Source of the DNA: a virus
Strand: one strand, 5' to 3'
DNA: 62,420 nt
Virus record (IMG/VR): IMGVR_UViG_3300033997_000134
Coordinates: 1-62,420 of that record
Part shown: positions 6,689 through 13,713 of the stretch, in pieces
How positions within the stretch are numbered: position 1 is the stretch's first letter
Layout: every line of letters starts with the position of its first letter
Program-made: the position numbers and the translations under genes
The notes under the pieces: generated by a model
Database searches by the model: none
What the model was told of the DNA's origin: nothing
The model's input: the letters and a program-made list of their open reading frames with translations, nothing else

Positions 6689-7191
6689 ACCGCGCTGAAC
6701 GTCGAAACGCAAAAAAGCAAGCAAAGCGCAAAGCAGCTGCGCCACGCAGACACTTTGATCTGCCAATCAATATACGCTTTTCCGAAAAAGAGGAAACAGA
6801 TTTGATGCTGGCACCCATGGTGTGCTTGGAAAACATGCGCGCTGGTGTCGGTGCAGAACAAGACTGGCACGGCCTCACCTTGCGGCTGAACTGGGCGAGA
6901 TTGCTTAACAAAGCCAACTTCCACGGTGGCGAGGAAGAAATAGCGGCGGCCCAGGCGGATCTGCTGGCCATCAAGCAGCGCGGCTGGAAAGTTGAAGCCG
7001 ACGAGTACGAGCGCATCCACACAGCGCTGGTGCTGTGCAACCAGATGCAAAAGGCCAGCACACGGCGCGAATTGCTGCAGTCCTTGCGGGCCACTTTTCT
7101 TGCCAATGAATACAAGCAAAAGATTCGGGCCATCAAAGACAGCATCGAGACACCCACTTATGAGTCCATCCCACGTGCGCTGGCGCATTGA
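6685..7191 (+). CDS. hypothetical protein (168 aa)
   Basis: 168 residues, start fixed by the ATGA overlap with the HTH gene. Very basic N-terminus (NRAERRNAKKQAKRKAAAPRR), a feature common in small phage proteins that bind nucleic acid, followed by an acidic helical body. No catalytic motif seen. Neighbouring genes overlap in series, so it belongs to one translational block from 6365 to 7572. Confidence 0.6.
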   Translation: MNRAERRNAKKQAKRKAAAPRRHFDLPINIRFSEKEETDLMLAPMVCLENMRAGVGAEQDWHGLTLRLNWARLLNKANFHGGEEEIAAAQADLLAIKQRGWKVEADEYERIHTALVLCNQMQKASTRRELLQSLRATFLANEYKQKIRAIKDSIETPTYESIPRALAH

Positions 7192-7351
7192 GCGCCTGGA
7201 AGTGCTGCTGCGCACCATGTCGCGCCGCGATGCGCTGGAGGCAGTCGCAGCCGAAGAACGCCACCGGCCATGGGAGCAAGACCCACGGCCAGCGCCACCA
7301 CCGCTGCCCATGGGTGGCCACTGGGGGCTCAATCCACAAGGAACACCATGA
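7160..7351 (+). CDS. hypothetical protein (63 aa)
   Basis: 63 residues starting inside the preceding gene (32-nt overlap) and ending with an ATGA-type overlap with the next start. A helical N-terminus (RWRIERLEVLLRTMSRRDALEAVAAEE) is followed by a Pro-rich tail. No family recognised. The position in a chain of overlapping genes supports it. Confidence 0.5.
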   Translation: MSPSHVRWRIERLEVLLRTMSRRDALEAVAAEERHRPWEQDPRPAPPPLPMGGHWGLNPQGTP

Positions 7352-7572
7352 ATCCCGCTGAAATCCGTGAAACCGATGTGCTGCGTGAGCTGGTTAACGC
7401 CATCTGCAACGATCAGCGCGTACCCGCAGACCTGCGCGAGAAGGCCAAGGTACTGGCCATCGGCATTGGGGGTCTGATTGAACGCAATTACGCCAACAAA
7501 CGGCGTATCGAGGGGCTGCGCCAGCGCCTCAAGGATCTCGCCCCCGAGGAACCCGCCACTGAGCGGGTTTAG
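7348..7572 (+). CDS. hypothetical protein (74 aa)
   Basis: 74 residues with an AAGGA site 6 nt before the ATG. Helical, mixed charge (RETDVLRELVNAICNDQRVP...LRQRLKDLAPEEPATERV). The last codons run through the left arm and loop of the terminator at 7549-7579, so gene end and terminator are superimposed. No recognised domain. Confidence 0.55.
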   Translation: MNPAEIRETDVLRELVNAICNDQRVPADLREKAKVLAIGIGGLIERNYANKRRIEGLRQRLKDLAPEEPATERV

Positions 7573-7579
7573 TTTTTTC
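7549..7579 (+). terminator. terminator overlapping a gene end
   Basis: AACCCGC-CACTGA-GCGGGTT then TAGTTTTTT. The stem encodes PATERV and the stop of the preceding gene. It belongs to the CACTGA-loop family. Confidence 0.65.
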
Positions 7580-7593
7580 TGAGCCTTATCACC

Positions 7594-7839
7594 ATGTCAT
7601 CCACGACCGCCACCCACCCCAACGAACAGCGCCACAGCATCCATGAGGCAGAGCTGGCCCAGTGCAAAAAAGTGATTGCCGACATGCGCCATGCGCTGCA
7701 GGCCGCGCAAACAGGCCTGGAGTCTGCCGTCAAACGCGCCATCAAAAGCGATGTGGGCCTGCCCGTCAATGCAACTGCGGAGTACCAGGCACTGGTCACC
7801 GTCATCACCATCAACAAGAGCTACGCATCACTTATCTAA
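7594..7839 (+). CDS. hypothetical protein (81 aa)
   Basis: 81 residues beginning 15 nt after the terminator. The middle is helical and coiled-coil-like (HSIHEAELAQCKKVIADMRHALQ). No family recognised. It lies immediately upstream of a chain of overlapping genes with ATGA junctions. Confidence 0.5.
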   Translation: MSSTTATHPNEQRHSIHEAELAQCKKVIADMRHALQAAQTGLESAVKRAIKSDVGLPVNATAEYQALVTVITINKSYASLI

Positions 7840-7848
7840 GGCCCACCC

Positions 7849-8835
7849 ATGCAATCCGCATTTATTGCCACCTGCCCCAACAGCAACGAAGCCGCCATCG
7901 TGGTTCTGGGAGTCACCACCGTTTCCGAGTTTCGCGCTGCAGCTGCTGCCCAAGGACTGATTCGCACGTGCGATGACGAAGAAGGCTATGAGTTCTACAA
8001 GCCGCTGCAGGCATGGGCCGTACTCACCCCAGAAGGTACTTGGGACTTGGGCGCCAGCTCAGATACACCAGATGCCCTGCCCGCCATGGTGGCTACAGCA
8101 CGCTGGGTATCCATCACCAGCTGCCAATGTGAAGCATGCCCCATGAAAGACGGCACGCATAAGCCAGCAGGCGCACTGCTGCAGATTGGCGAGCCGAAAT
8201 CATCCGTGAATCAGGTTGATGAAGCCATCAACTCGCTTTTGCGCGCCGCATTGATTGAAGGTGGTTGCTCTGCAGAAAGAGTGATCGAGGCCAGAGAAGA
8301 AACCAACCTGCGCAGGGCTGAACTGCGTACCCTGCTATCCACACCCCAGCCATGCAGCCGAAGCCACCCGCACGAAGAAATGACGCCCATGTGCGAGCTG
8401 CGCACAGAGATTGCGCGACTGACCAATGCACTGGCACGTGCCGAGGCACAGCTTGCAGCACCCCACCCATTGCATCAGCACCTGCTGCACATGCTTGGGG
8501 CCAAAGACCACGAAGACGCTGGATGCATCATCGCGCGCCTGCACGCTTTGGAGCTTGCAGCAGCACCGCAGGCAGTGCAGGCCGCAGTGCCGGCGGTGCG
8601 CGGCGAAGTTCTGGTGACGGTTTCCGGCTTCACTGGCAGCGGAAAGAGCGCGATTGCAGGGGAAATTGAAATCATGTGTCGCGCGCTGGGTCTGCAGGTC
8701 GAATGGCCCGATGGCGTGACCGAAAAGAACATGACGCATGCGGACTGGACTACGGCCTTGGAGCTGTACAACCCGCGCGTCCGCATCATTGAGCGCAATG
8801 TTCCGTGCAACACCGCCAGTGGAGCTGACCAATGA
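7849..8835 (+). CDS. hypothetical protein with C-terminal P-loop (328 aa)
   Basis: 328 residues. Residues 1-120 contain CQCEACPMKDGTHKPAGALLQ, a Cys cluster. The centre is helical and Ala-rich. Near residues 260-270 there is a Walker A motif GFTGSGKSAIAGEIE preceded by a beta-strand (EVLVTVS), but only about 65 residues follow, too few for a full NTPase. It may be a truncated or fused adenylylsulfate-kinase-like ATP-binding module. The stop overlaps the next start (ATGA). Confidence 0.6.
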   Translation: MQSAFIATCPNSNEAAIVVLGVTTVSEFRAAAAAQGLIRTCDDEEGYEFYKPLQAWAVLTPEGTWDLGASSDTPDALPAMVATARWVSITSCQCEACPMKDGTHKPAGALLQIGEPKSSVNQVDEAINSLLRAALIEGGCSAERVIEAREETNLRRAELRTLLSTPQPCSRSHPHEEMTPMCELRTEIARLTNALARAEAQLAAPHPLHQHLLHMLGAKDHEDAGCIIARLHALELAAAPQAVQAAVPAVRGEVLVTVSGFTGSGKSAIAGEIEIMCRALGLQVEWPDGVTEKNMTHADWTTALELYNPRVRIIERNVPCNTASGADQ

Positions 8836-9599
8836 AAAACGTGACGATACCAAGCCAGTTTCTTCAGGAGCTGCTTGCACTTTGTGGCCCAGAAGACCAT
8901 GAGCTGCGCGAGCGCGTACTGAAATCCGCAGCCCCCGCGCACCCCGCAGAGGGAGTGCTGGTGCAGGCTGCAAAACTTCCGCCGCTCCCAGAGCCGACCG
9001 CCTTTCTAGTTTGCAAAGGCAGCGAAGTTACCGCCAGGGCGTGGAATGTCGATCAGATGCGCGCGTACGCAGCCGCAGCCCTTGCCGCCACCAAGCCAGC
9101 GCAGGCAGTGCCGTCTGATGATGATGCGTTTCAAGCTGCAATCGACATGCTGCATTCGGCTCGCGTAGAGCTGGATTTGTTGCGTGAGGCATTGAATGTC
9201 CCCGTCGAACCGCACCAATCGCTGTTTGAGCGAGTTCTAGATGCTGCCAAGGCCACCCACCCCACCCAGCAGGGGATGGATGCATTTCGCGCCCTCTACG
9301 ATTCAGTTGTTCATTCCATTGATGAAGGGCTGCTAACAGGAAAGGCTCTTGAAGCAATCATTCTTGTCCCTGCAGTAGATTTCTTTGAGTCTGCAAAACA
9401 GACATACACAAAAGAACCGCAATCAGAGCTGGAGCTAAATTCTGCGCGCTGGAAGCATGTAACAAATGAAGCTGGAACAGGAATGGTTTCGCTAGTCCGC
9501 TTTGCATCGAATGGCAGTCCTTGCGCGTTGATTGGTAGTGAAGCCAATTCCTTCGTAGATGCTGCCATTGCAGCCCAAGCCAAGCAGGGAGGTGTGTGA
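8832..9599 (+). CDS. hypothetical protein (255 aa)
   Basis: 255 residues with a mosaic look: a helical N-terminus (SQFLQELLALCGPEDHELRERVL), an Ala-rich linker with AATKPAQAVP, and a C-terminus ending AAIAAQAKQGGV. The linker and the 3' end recur in neighbouring genes, suggesting modular shuffling. The last 20 nt carry the ribosome-binding site for the next gene. Function unknown. Confidence 0.55.
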   Translation: MKNVTIPSQFLQELLALCGPEDHELRERVLKSAAPAHPAEGVLVQAAKLPPLPEPTAFLVCKGSEVTARAWNVDQMRAYAAAALAATKPAQAVPSDDDAFQAAIDMLHSARVELDLLREALNVPVEPHQSLFERVLDAAKATHPTQQGMDAFRALYDSVVHSIDEGLLTGKALEAIILVPAVDFFESAKQTYTKEPQSELELNSARWKHVTNEAGTGMVSLVRFASNGSPCALIGSEANSFVDAAIAAQAKQGGV

Positions 9600-9874
9600 T
9601 GCAGCGTAAATACAAAAGCCTGCCAAAGCCTAATAGGGGCTGCACACCCTGGATGCCGCGCTCCGTGCGGCCTGTTCGCCCCGGCTGGTATGACTGCATT
9701 GCGTGGTTCACATCGAGCGCGCCTTCGTCAATCTGGCGCCTTTATTGGGACGGGAATGGTTTTAAAGTCCCCATCCCACTGGTCGTTGATTACTGGCGCG
9801 GTCAGACACTGGCGGCAGTGCGGCGCGCCGCCCAAGCAGCCAAGCAGGGGCCGACCCATGACCCTGCCATTTGA
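9599..9874 (+). CDS. hypothetical protein (91 aa)
   Basis: 91 residues, start fixed by a TGATG overlap with the preceding stop. Trp-rich (PGWYDCIAWF, IWRLYWDGNGF, YWRG), resembling small phage proteins of the same size. The end AAQAAKQGPTHDPAI shares the Ala/Gln/Lys-rich tail of neighbouring genes. No domain recognised. Confidence 0.55.
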   Translation: MQRKYKSLPKPNRGCTPWMPRSVRPVRPGWYDCIAWFTSSAPSSIWRLYWDGNGFKVPIPLVVDYWRGQTLAAVRRAAQAAKQGPTHDPAI

Positions 9875-10067
9875 CATAGCCCGCTGTGAGGGCCGCATCA
9901 CCCGCCGCCCCATAGGTCACATCGGCACCGTGCGCGTGACCAGTGACGCAACCCACCCCGAGTGCAGGAAGTGCCGCAGGCGTGAGCCAGGGCACGCCAG
10001 CCACCAACCCTACATGAACCCGCCGCCGCTGACTGGCGGCAAGTGTCAGCAAAGGATTGCACCATGA
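9858..10067 (+). CDS. hypothetical Cys-containing protein (69 aa)
   Basis: 69 residues overlapping the preceding gene by 17 nt and the next start by 4 nt. Contains CRKCRRR and a late GGKC, with several His, compatible with a small zinc-binding domain. Frame chosen for the tight overlaps on both sides. Confidence 0.5.
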   Translation: MTLPFDIARCEGRITRRPIGHIGTVRVTSDATHPECRKCRRREPGHASHQPYMNPPPLTGGKCQQRIAP

Positions 10068-10600
10068 ACAACGAAGAATCAGAACGCATCACTACATCTC
10101 AGGACGTGATTAGCCGCTTGCACGACAAGATTGACGAGCAGGAGGCACGCATTGCCGAGCTGGAGGCTCAGCTGGAGGCCATCGGCGCTGGGGGCGTGGA
10201 GCCGCTGCGCAAGCCCGCAGCAGCACAGCAGGCAGTGCAGGTCATCAAAGCAAACTGCTATTCAGACGACAACGGTGACTACTGGCGCGACTGCCCGGAT
10301 GACTGCGATTTTGTTGATGGCTTGAAAGTTGGCGACACATATGAATTGCAAGCATCAATCCGCGCATGGTCTGAAACCTTCCGTGTGACAAAAGCGCCAG
10401 ACGAAACAAGCGATGACTACGAAGTGGAGCTTGTGAGCACTGATGCACCTCTTGCCGCCACCCAGCCAGCAGCGCAGGGGATGGTGGCGCTTCGCAAAGA
10501 AATAGAGAACATCACCAGACTGCTGCCTGCAAATGTTGATTGCAGCGGAGTATGGGCGGCATTGGCAGCAGCCCAAGCCAAGCAGGGAGAGCAGCCATGA
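10064..10600 (+). CDS. hypothetical protein (178 aa)
   Basis: 178 residues. The N-terminal part is a short coiled coil (ISRLHDKIDEQEARIAELEAQLEA); the middle, NCYSDDNGDYWRDCPDDCDFVDGLKVGDTYELQA, looks like a small acidic beta-domain found in other phage proteins. The end AALAAAQAKQGEQP repeats the 3' module of the 8832 gene almost exactly. ATGA junctions join it to both neighbours. Confidence 0.55.
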   Translation: MNNEESERITTSQDVISRLHDKIDEQEARIAELEAQLEAIGAGGVEPLRKPAAAQQAVQVIKANCYSDDNGDYWRDCPDDCDFVDGLKVGDTYELQASIRAWSETFRVTKAPDETSDDYEVELVSTDAPLAATQPAAQGMVALRKEIENITRLLPANVDCSGVWAALAAAQAKQGEQP

Positions 10601-10872
10601 CCCACACAAGCACAGAGCAGCAAATAGCTGCAGCATGGAATGCACAAGCTGATGAGTTCAATCAGTGGGATGAACTTGACTTATGCGAGAAGATCGAGTG
10701 GGCAGCGCACTGGGGCGCATCCCAAGCGCGCGTGCCGCTGGCTATGTACCAGCGCAACACTATCAAGGCAAACGCTTGGCGCGAAACGATGGTAGGCGGT
10801 TATTACGATGCAAACGCCATCATTGATGCGACAGAACGCGCCCACGGCATCACACAGGAGAAGCAGGGATGA
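10597..10872 (+). CDS. hypothetical protein (91 aa)
   Basis: 91 residues, start fixed by ATGA overlap. Helical and Trp-rich (AAAWNAQADEFNQWDELDLCEKIEWAAHWG), ending ITQEKQG, the short form of the repeated 3' module. No family recognised. Confidence 0.55.
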   Translation: MTHTSTEQQIAAAWNAQADEFNQWDELDLCEKIEWAAHWGASQARVPLAMYQRNTIKANAWRETMVGGYYDANAIIDATERAHGITQEKQG

Positions 10873-11231
10873 CACGCCACACAGACGCAGAGCAAGAGCG
10901 CGCAAGCCTTGGCGCTTTCATTGACCGAGCCGGGCGCGATGGGTTTGACACTGCACATACCTTCTTTGACTGCGGGGAAGTTGTGTTCTTAAACCCTGAC
11001 ACAGCCGACCTATGGGGTTTTTGGCAAGCAGCGCGCCGCGCTCCAGCAGCACCAGTGCCTCAGGGGTGGAAGCTGGTGCCTGAAGAAAGCACAGAGGCTA
11101 TGGCCCGTGCTTTTCGCGCAGACGATGCCCCTGGGTACTTTTGCATGACCACGCTTCGCTGCGCTGATTTTTCAGAGCGATACGTAGCCATGCTCGCCGC
11201 CGCGCCCCAGCCACCAGCAAATGAGACATAG
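10869..11231 (+). CDS. hypothetical protein (120 aa)
   Basis: 120 residues. The segment PQGWKLVPEESTEAMARAFRA is a short module I recognise from many small phage proteins of unknown role, usually a C-terminal unit with a conserved GWKLVP. Here it sits in the middle. It overlaps its upstream neighbour by 4 nt and the next small gene by 11 nt. Confidence 0.55.
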   Translation: MTRHTDAEQERASLGAFIDRAGRDGFDTAHTFFDCGEVVFLNPDTADLWGFWQAARRAPAAPVPQGWKLVPEESTEAMARAFRADDAPGYFCMTTLRCADFSERYVAMLAAAPQPPANET

Positions 11232-11400
11232 CACCAGATTGGCAGCCAAGCCGCATATCTGCCGCCAGTGCAAGACAAACATTCAACCAGGAAGCACCTA
11301 CGTGCGAATTACTGAACTTGATGGCCGACGCCACAAAGACCGTAAGTACCACCCTGGGTGTGCACCAACAAGGAAAGAAGATGGCAACCCGCAAACGTGA
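11221..11400 (+). CDS. small zinc-finger-like protein (59 aa)
   Basis: 59 residues starting inside the preceding gene. ICRQCKTNIQPGSTYVRITE and later KYHPGCA give a C-x2-C ... H-x2-C zinc site typical of small treble-clef or LIM-like phage proteins. The coding pattern is convincing despite the short length. Confidence 0.55.
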   Translation: MRHSTRLAAKPHICRQCKTNIQPGSTYVRITELDGRRHKDRKYHPGCAPTRKEDGNPQT

Positions 11401-11461
11401 TATTCGCCGCCAGCGCCGTGAGCGCGAACAAGAGAAACGCTACCCCGAACCCCGCCACTGA
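11381..11461 (+). CDS. basic 26-aa peptide
   Basis: ATG 11381 has a purine-rich AAGGAAAGAAG directly upstream. The 26-residue product, MATRKRDIRRQRREREQEKR then YPEPRH, is almost half Arg/Lys. Its stop falls in the loop of the terminator at 11,449-11,478. It could be a small nucleic-acid-binding peptide (arginine-rich antiterminator-like), but it could also be chance. Confidence 0.35.
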   Translation: MATRKRDIRRQRREREQEKRYPEPRH

Positions 11462-11478
11462 GCGGGGTTTGTTTTTTG
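11449..11478 (+). terminator. intrinsic terminator, CACTGA loop type
   Basis: ACCCCGC-CACTGA-GCGGGGT followed by TTGTTTTTT; same family as 3563 and 7549. Confidence 0.7.
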
Positions 11479-11481
11479 GAG

Positions 11482-11604
11482 ATGCGCATGACCACCACCA
11501 TGCCACCTGCACAGCCACTCACACCACCCAAGCGCTGCGTCAGCTGCGGCGCACCCGTACACCACGCCCCCAAGGAAGGCGAAGGCCTGCCCTGTGGGCA
11601 TTGA
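11482..11604 (+). CDS. small Cys-rich protein (40 aa)
   Basis: 40 residues from ATG 11482, with a TGGAG ribosome-binding site. A Pro-rich N-terminus leads to KRCVSCGAPVHHAPKEGEG and LPCGH, a C-x2-C ... C-x-H zinc ribbon. Bracketed by terminators. Confidence 0.45.
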   Translation: MRMTTTMPPAQPLTPPKRCVSCGAPVHHAPKEGEGLPCGH

Positions 11605-11616
11605 TTCACGCCTAAA

Positions 11617-11638
11617 CCGCCCCGCAAGGGGCTTTTTT
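11617..11638 (+). terminator. intrinsic terminator
   Basis: GCCCC-GCAA-GGGGC with a GCAA tetraloop followed by TTTTTT, 15 nt before the excisionase-like gene. Confidence 0.75.
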
Positions 11639-11652
11639 ATTGCCGACACACT

Positions 11653-11886
11653 ATGAAATCTGAAATAGAAGCTCTGCGCGAGGAAGTCTGTGGACTCAAA
11701 GAAGCCGTAATGCTGCTGGCGCGCATCAAAGGTGGGCGACTGAGTAGCTCACAGTTGGTTGAAAGAGTCGGGCGCACGCGGCAAACCATCATGTCAATGG
11801 TTCGCAGGGGAGACTTCCCAGCTCCATGCAAAGATGGCCACTGGCTCCTTGAGGAAGTGATGGAGTGGGAAAAATCTAAAAGATGA
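11653..11886 (+). CDS. excisionase/AlpA-like DNA-binding protein (77 aa)
   Basis: 77 residues. A short N-terminal helix (EIEALREEVCGLKEAVMLLA) is followed by SSSQLVERVGRTRQTIMSMV and GDFPAPCKDGHWLLEEVMEW. This is the winged-helix layout of AlpA/MerR-like excisionases (helix-turn-helix, wing with F-P, then W). It converges on the integrase gene with no gap between the stops, the usual neighbourhood of Xis. Role as directionality factor is inferred from context. Confidence 0.6.
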   Translation: MKSEIEALREEVCGLKEAVMLLARIKGGRLSSSQLVERVGRTRQTIMSMVRRGDFPAPCKDGHWLLEEVMEWEKSKR

Positions 11887-12888
11887 TTACTTCACACTAA
11901 GGCGCTTGGCCAATTCCGAACCTTTGGGGTTGTAATAGGTCAGTGCCCGCGTGGTGTTTGTCCAGCCAAACACTTTGCACAAATCAAGCACATGCAGCAC
12001 CTGCGCCATGCGGGTTGCTGCTGTATGCCTGGAGTCATGGAATGTGAAGCCAGATAATCCAGCCCGCTCCCGGTACTTACGAAACATGGCATCCAGTGAT
12101 TGAGCCTTGAGCCCAAACACCTTTTCGTCATCGAAACCGCGCATGCGCTCAAACGTGCGCCGGGCCTCTGGGGTCAAGGGAACCTGCCTTCCCTTCCCTG
12201 TCTTTGTGCTCCCTGCATGCAATATGCAGTAGTCCTCTCGCACATCACACCACTTCAATTCTGTCAGCTCTCCAGCACGCATCCCAGTTTGCAGCGCTGC
12301 GACAAAGCAATTGGCAACCGCCTGTGAAATCGCACGGACGGGTTTTTTTCGTGACCACTTCAATGCCCGCAACATCTTGCGGATTTCGAGCCCAGTAATA
12401 ATGCGCTCTCTGTGGTCAGGCTCTGCTGGCTTGCGCACGTCTTTCATGGGGTTGATGGCTATCCACCCCCACTCTCTGCGCGCGACTTCCAGCACATTCC
12501 CGATCACTACCATATCCCGAAGGACTGAACCTCTGGCCACTTGCTTCAATCGTGCATCGCGCCATGCAGCCAAGTCCTGTGTCGTCAGGTCGTGAAGTTT
12601 GATATTCACGGGGAATTTTTCATGCTTGGCTATAGCCTGCAACCGAATACCCTCGGCGCGCCAGCCTCGCTTGTTTGGAGTGACTTCTTTGGCGTAGCGA
12701 TCCAAAGCGTCAGCCATAGTCTTAATGGTGCCAATCATTCCGCTGGACTGCAGACGAGAGTCGAGTCTCTTTTTCGCAATCCAGTCGTCAGCTTCGCGTT
12801 TGGTAGCGAAGGTTTGGCCAATCCGCTGGCCTTTGACTTGCATTTGAACCCGCCACGTGCCTTCGGCGGTCTTTTTTGGAGTTGCCAT
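11887..12888 (-). CDS. int: tyrosine-recombinase integrase
   Basis: 333 residues with the phage integrase layout. An N-terminal arm-binding part (GTWRVQMQVKGQRIGQTFAT) is followed by a core-binding helical region, then the catalytic domain. Catalytic residues visible: Arg in TGMRAGELTELKW (about 203), HDSRH within TFHDSRHTAATRM (about 283), a Trp in place of the usual second His in FGWTNTTRALTYYNP, and the nucleophile Tyr near 318. It is encoded opposite to the excisionase-like gene and directly abuts the attP-like region. It would join the circular phage genome to the host att site. Confidence 0.93.
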   Translation of the reverse strand: MATPKKTAEGTWRVQMQVKGQRIGQTFATKREADDWIAKKRLDSRLQSSGMIGTIKTMADALDRYAKEVTPNKRGWRAEGIRLQAIAKHEKFPVNIKLHDLTTQDLAAWRDARLKQVARGSVLRDMVVIGNVLEVARREWGWIAINPMKDVRKPAEPDHRERIITGLEIRKMLRALKWSRKKPVRAISQAVANCFVAALQTGMRAGELTELKWCDVREDYCILHAGSTKTGKGRQVPLTPEARRTFERMRGFDDEKVFGLKAQSLDAMFRKYRERAGLSGFTFHDSRHTAATRMAQVLHVLDLCKVFGWTNTTRALTYYNPKGSELAKRLSVK

Positions 12889-13150
12889 CGGTGTTCCGTG
12901 AAATTACCCGTGAACTTCCCGTGAAACCAGAATCACGGAAATTCATTATTGAGGGTTAAAAACGGCCTGATGGTATCCGAAAGTTCACGGATTTAGTTAT
13001 TTTTCACTCTTGGGCGTTGATTGCAAAGCAATCTCGAACCATCAATGGTGCCTCGGGCCGGGGTCGAACTCCAATGATATACGAGGCATCAGTCAATTTT
13101 CCGTGAACTTTCCGTGAATTTGGCTTTCCCTATCGAAAAAGATAGCAAAA
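12889..13150. other. attP: attP-like region with arm-type repeats
   Basis: No gene. Repeats of TTCCGTGAA (one mismatch allowed) occur at 12,894, 12,907, 12,917 and, inverted, at 12,931 and 12,983, then again directly at 13,099 and 13,110. Between the two clusters lies a core candidate with the palindrome GATTGC-AAA-GCAATC (13,019-13,033) and a 7-bp inverted pair TGCCTCG/CGAGGCA (13,048-13,087). Arm repeats on both sides of a core, next to int, are what attP looks like. The exact crossover cannot be set without the host site. Confidence 0.65.
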
Positions 13151-13651
13151 TCACGGGGAACCAGCCTTCAAACACTGTAGCGCATACGCCTGCAGGTACT
13201 CTATTTTGGCAGCGTCTTGGCCGATGGCTTCTCGGTGGTCGAGAATACGGCGTTGAACGTCTGCACTGAGTTCGAGGGTGTCATCGCCCAGGCCTCCGGC
13301 GCCTGCAGTGGAACCAAACCTATTCCCTCTGGTGGAATCGAACCCGCCCCCTGGTGCGGTGATGATGCGCACCCCGCAAGTGCCAGCAGCGACACAGCCG
13401 CGCAGACGGTTAAGCTCTTTTTTGTCATCTTCCAGTCCCTTCCATGCCTTGGTGGCTGCAGCAGAAATTGCCTTGTTGGCCTCGATGCCGATTTGCTTGC
13501 TGGCTTCGGCCATAGCCAGCGCCTCTTTGTCACGGTCTGCCAGCTCTTGGGCATGCTGGCCAGTCAGCCGCCAGCCGTTGACCAGCCACCCCAACACGAA
13601 GGCGGCGCCCAGCAGCGCCACCGCCATCAGTGCTTTGGTGCGAACCAGCAT
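13151..13651 (-). CDS. i-spanin (Rz-like)
   Basis: 166 residues from ATG 13651. One N-terminal transmembrane helix (ALMAVALLGAAFVLGWLV) is followed by a periplasmic coiled coil (HAQELADRDKEALAMAEASK), the Rz arrangement. In lysis the inner-membrane spanin couples to the outer-membrane lipoprotein to fuse the membranes. The start lies inside the tiny ORF 13,627-13,713. The o-spanin is nested in another frame, as in lambda Rz/Rz1. Confidence 0.85.
   Translation of the reverse strand: MLVRTKALMAVALLGAAFVLGWLVNGWRLTGQHAQELADRDKEALAMAEASKQIGIEANKAISAAATKAWKGLEDDKKELNRLRGCVAAGTCGVRIITAPGGGFDSTRGNRFGSTAGAGGLGDDTLELSADVQRRILDHREAIGQDAAKIEYLQAYALQCLKAGSP
13201..13428 (-). CDS. o-spanin (Rz1-like lipoprotein), nested in Rz
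   Basis: 75 residues wholly inside the i-spanin gene in a different frame. MTKKSLTVCAAVSLLALAGC is a clear lipoprotein signal with lipobox LAGC. The mature part begins CASSPHQ and includes PPEG and other Pro residues as in Rz1 proteins. It would sit in the outer membrane and bind the i-spanin C-terminus. Confidence 0.85.
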   Translation of the reverse strand: MTKKSLTVCAAVSLLALAGCASSPHQGAGSIPPEGIGLVPLQAPEAWAMTPSNSVQTFNAVFSTTEKPSAKTLPK

Positions 13652-13713
13652 GTGTAGGGCTCCCACATCAGCTGCCAGTAAATGGCTGGCGCCAGGATAA
13701 AGAACGGGTGCAT
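13627..13713 (-). CDS. tiny hydrophobic ORF between endolysin and spanin (28 aa)
   Basis: Its ATG overlaps the endolysin stop as TGATG and its 3' end overlaps the spanin start. The product MHPFFILAPAIYWQLMWEPY then TCWFAPKH is hydrophobic and aromatic. It may be a real membrane-active lysis peptide, or only a translational bridge that delivers ribosomes to the spanin start, which has no strong site of its own. Confidence 0.4.
   Translation of the reverse strand: MHPFFILAPAIYWQLMWEPYTCWFAPKH

Noticed and set aside
13047-13070. tRNA 3'-end-like sequence (minus strand GTTCGACC ... GGCACCA) as an attP core identity
   Set aside because: The T-stem and acceptor halves do not pair well, and I could not match a specific tRNA or tmRNA. 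It may be a partial overlap, so it is noted only within the attP region.
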